This document shows, piece after piece, positions 5,904 through 6,133 of a stretch of 6,133 nucleotides of DNA. Within the stretch, counting starts at the first letter, position 1. The number at the start of each line of letters is the position of its first letter. The notes below the pieces were generated by a model. It made no database searches, was not told the origin of the DNA, and worked only from the letters and a program-made list of their open reading frames with translations. Source of the stretch: Candidatus Aminicenantota bacterium (GTDB taxonomy: Bacteria; Acidobacteriota; Aminicenantia; Aminicenantales; Aminicenantaceae); assembly GCA_030614645.1 (NCBI GenBank), contig JAUWTR010000114.1, forward strand, positions 1 to 6,133, read 5' to 3'. Made by a program: the position numbers and the translations under genes.

Positions 5904-6133
5904 ATGGGTGAAATAAAATTAATGAAAGGAAATGAAGCTCTGGCTGAAGCCGCTATCCGGGCAGGCTTGCAGGGCTATTTTGGTTATCCCATCACTCCTC
6001 AGTCGGAAGTAGTGGAATATCTGGCCCGGGAAGAGCCAAAACACGACTATGTTCTTCTCCAGGCTGAAAGTGAACTCGCTGCAGTGAATATGATGTACGG
6101 AGCCGGCGGTGCCGGTGCCAGAGTAATGACTAC
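5904..6133 (+). CDS. korA: 2-oxoacid:ferredoxin oxidoreductase alpha subunit (KorA/VorB-type), 5' part
   Basis: The first 76 codons of a longer gene cut by the window end. Translation gives [18 protein letters not shown] and then [13 protein letters not shown] (about 25-37), the conserved start of the alpha subunit that forms the thiamine-diphosphate enzyme with beta, followed by [20 protein letters not shown]. The enzyme converts a 2-oxoacid, CoA and oxidised ferredoxin to acyl-CoA, CO2 and reduced ferredoxin, reversibly. The gene starts 19 bases after korD. The start at 5904 fits the family N-terminus, although AAGGAA sits about 11 bases upstream, a long spacing. The Met at 5922 would lose conserved residues. 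A VorB (branched-chain) assignment remains possible. Beta and gamma subunits should follow. Confidence 0.85.
   Translation, partial: MGEIKLMKGNEALAEAAIRAGLQGYFGYPITPQSEVVEYLAREEPKHDYVLLQAESELAAVNMMYGAGGAGARVMT

Noticed and set aside
1..6133. CRISPR array, complete insertion sequence or defence system
   Set aside because: No regularly spaced repeats, transposase, integrase, nuclease-helicase or toxin-antitoxin pair could be found on either strand.

Overview
The window reads as chromosome of an anaerobic bacterium of moderate GC content. A 2-oxoacid:ferredoxin oxidoreductase and an oxygen-sensitive class I fumarase point to ferredoxin-linked, TCA-type carbon metabolism without oxygen. Shine-Dalgarno sites, sigma70-like promoters and an HD-GYP-like gene end point to Bacteria. 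I cannot name the lineage from sequence alone.

Layout: (1) Bases 1-77 hold the last codons of a plus-strand gene whose tail resembles HD-GYP proteins. (2) Bases 78-459 hold no full gene. They carry the 5' half of a minus-strand tRNA-Arg(CCG), cut off right after the anticodon stem, plus weak inverted and tandem repeats. (3) Bases 460-2591 are a minus-strand pair: short-form thiC, then an endonuclease IV-like TIM-barrel gene sharing an ATGA stop/start overlap with it. (4) A 159-base divergent intergenic region leads to a plus-strand aldehyde dehydrogenase gene (2751-4174) broken by a one-base frameshift near base 2930. (5) That gene converges on a minus-strand four-helix bundle gene (4206-4604, 23S rRNA intervening-sequence protein family), with a terminator or repeat-like element at the junction. 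(6) From 4699 a good sigma70-type promoter starts a plus-strand operon: fumarase class I alpha subunit, a small 2x[4Fe-4S] ferredoxin (KorD-type), and the start of the 2-oxoacid:ferredoxin oxidoreductase alpha subunit (KorA/VorB-type), cut by the window end.

Working together: the last operon links fumarate/malate interconversion to ferredoxin-dependent 2-oxoacid (probably 2-oxoglutarate) chemistry, as in oxidative or reductive TCA segments of anaerobes. The fumarase beta subunit is not next to alpha. ThiC makes the thiamine pyrimidine, but no TPP riboswitch is visible upstream and no other thiamine gene is in the window.

I do not see a convincing new defence or mobile system. The items most worth a second look are the half tRNA, the coupled ThiC and Nfo-like pair, the frameshifted aldehyde dehydrogenase with Arg at the usual Lys position, and recurring G/C-rich GTGTCC/GGGGACA motifs at gene boundaries.
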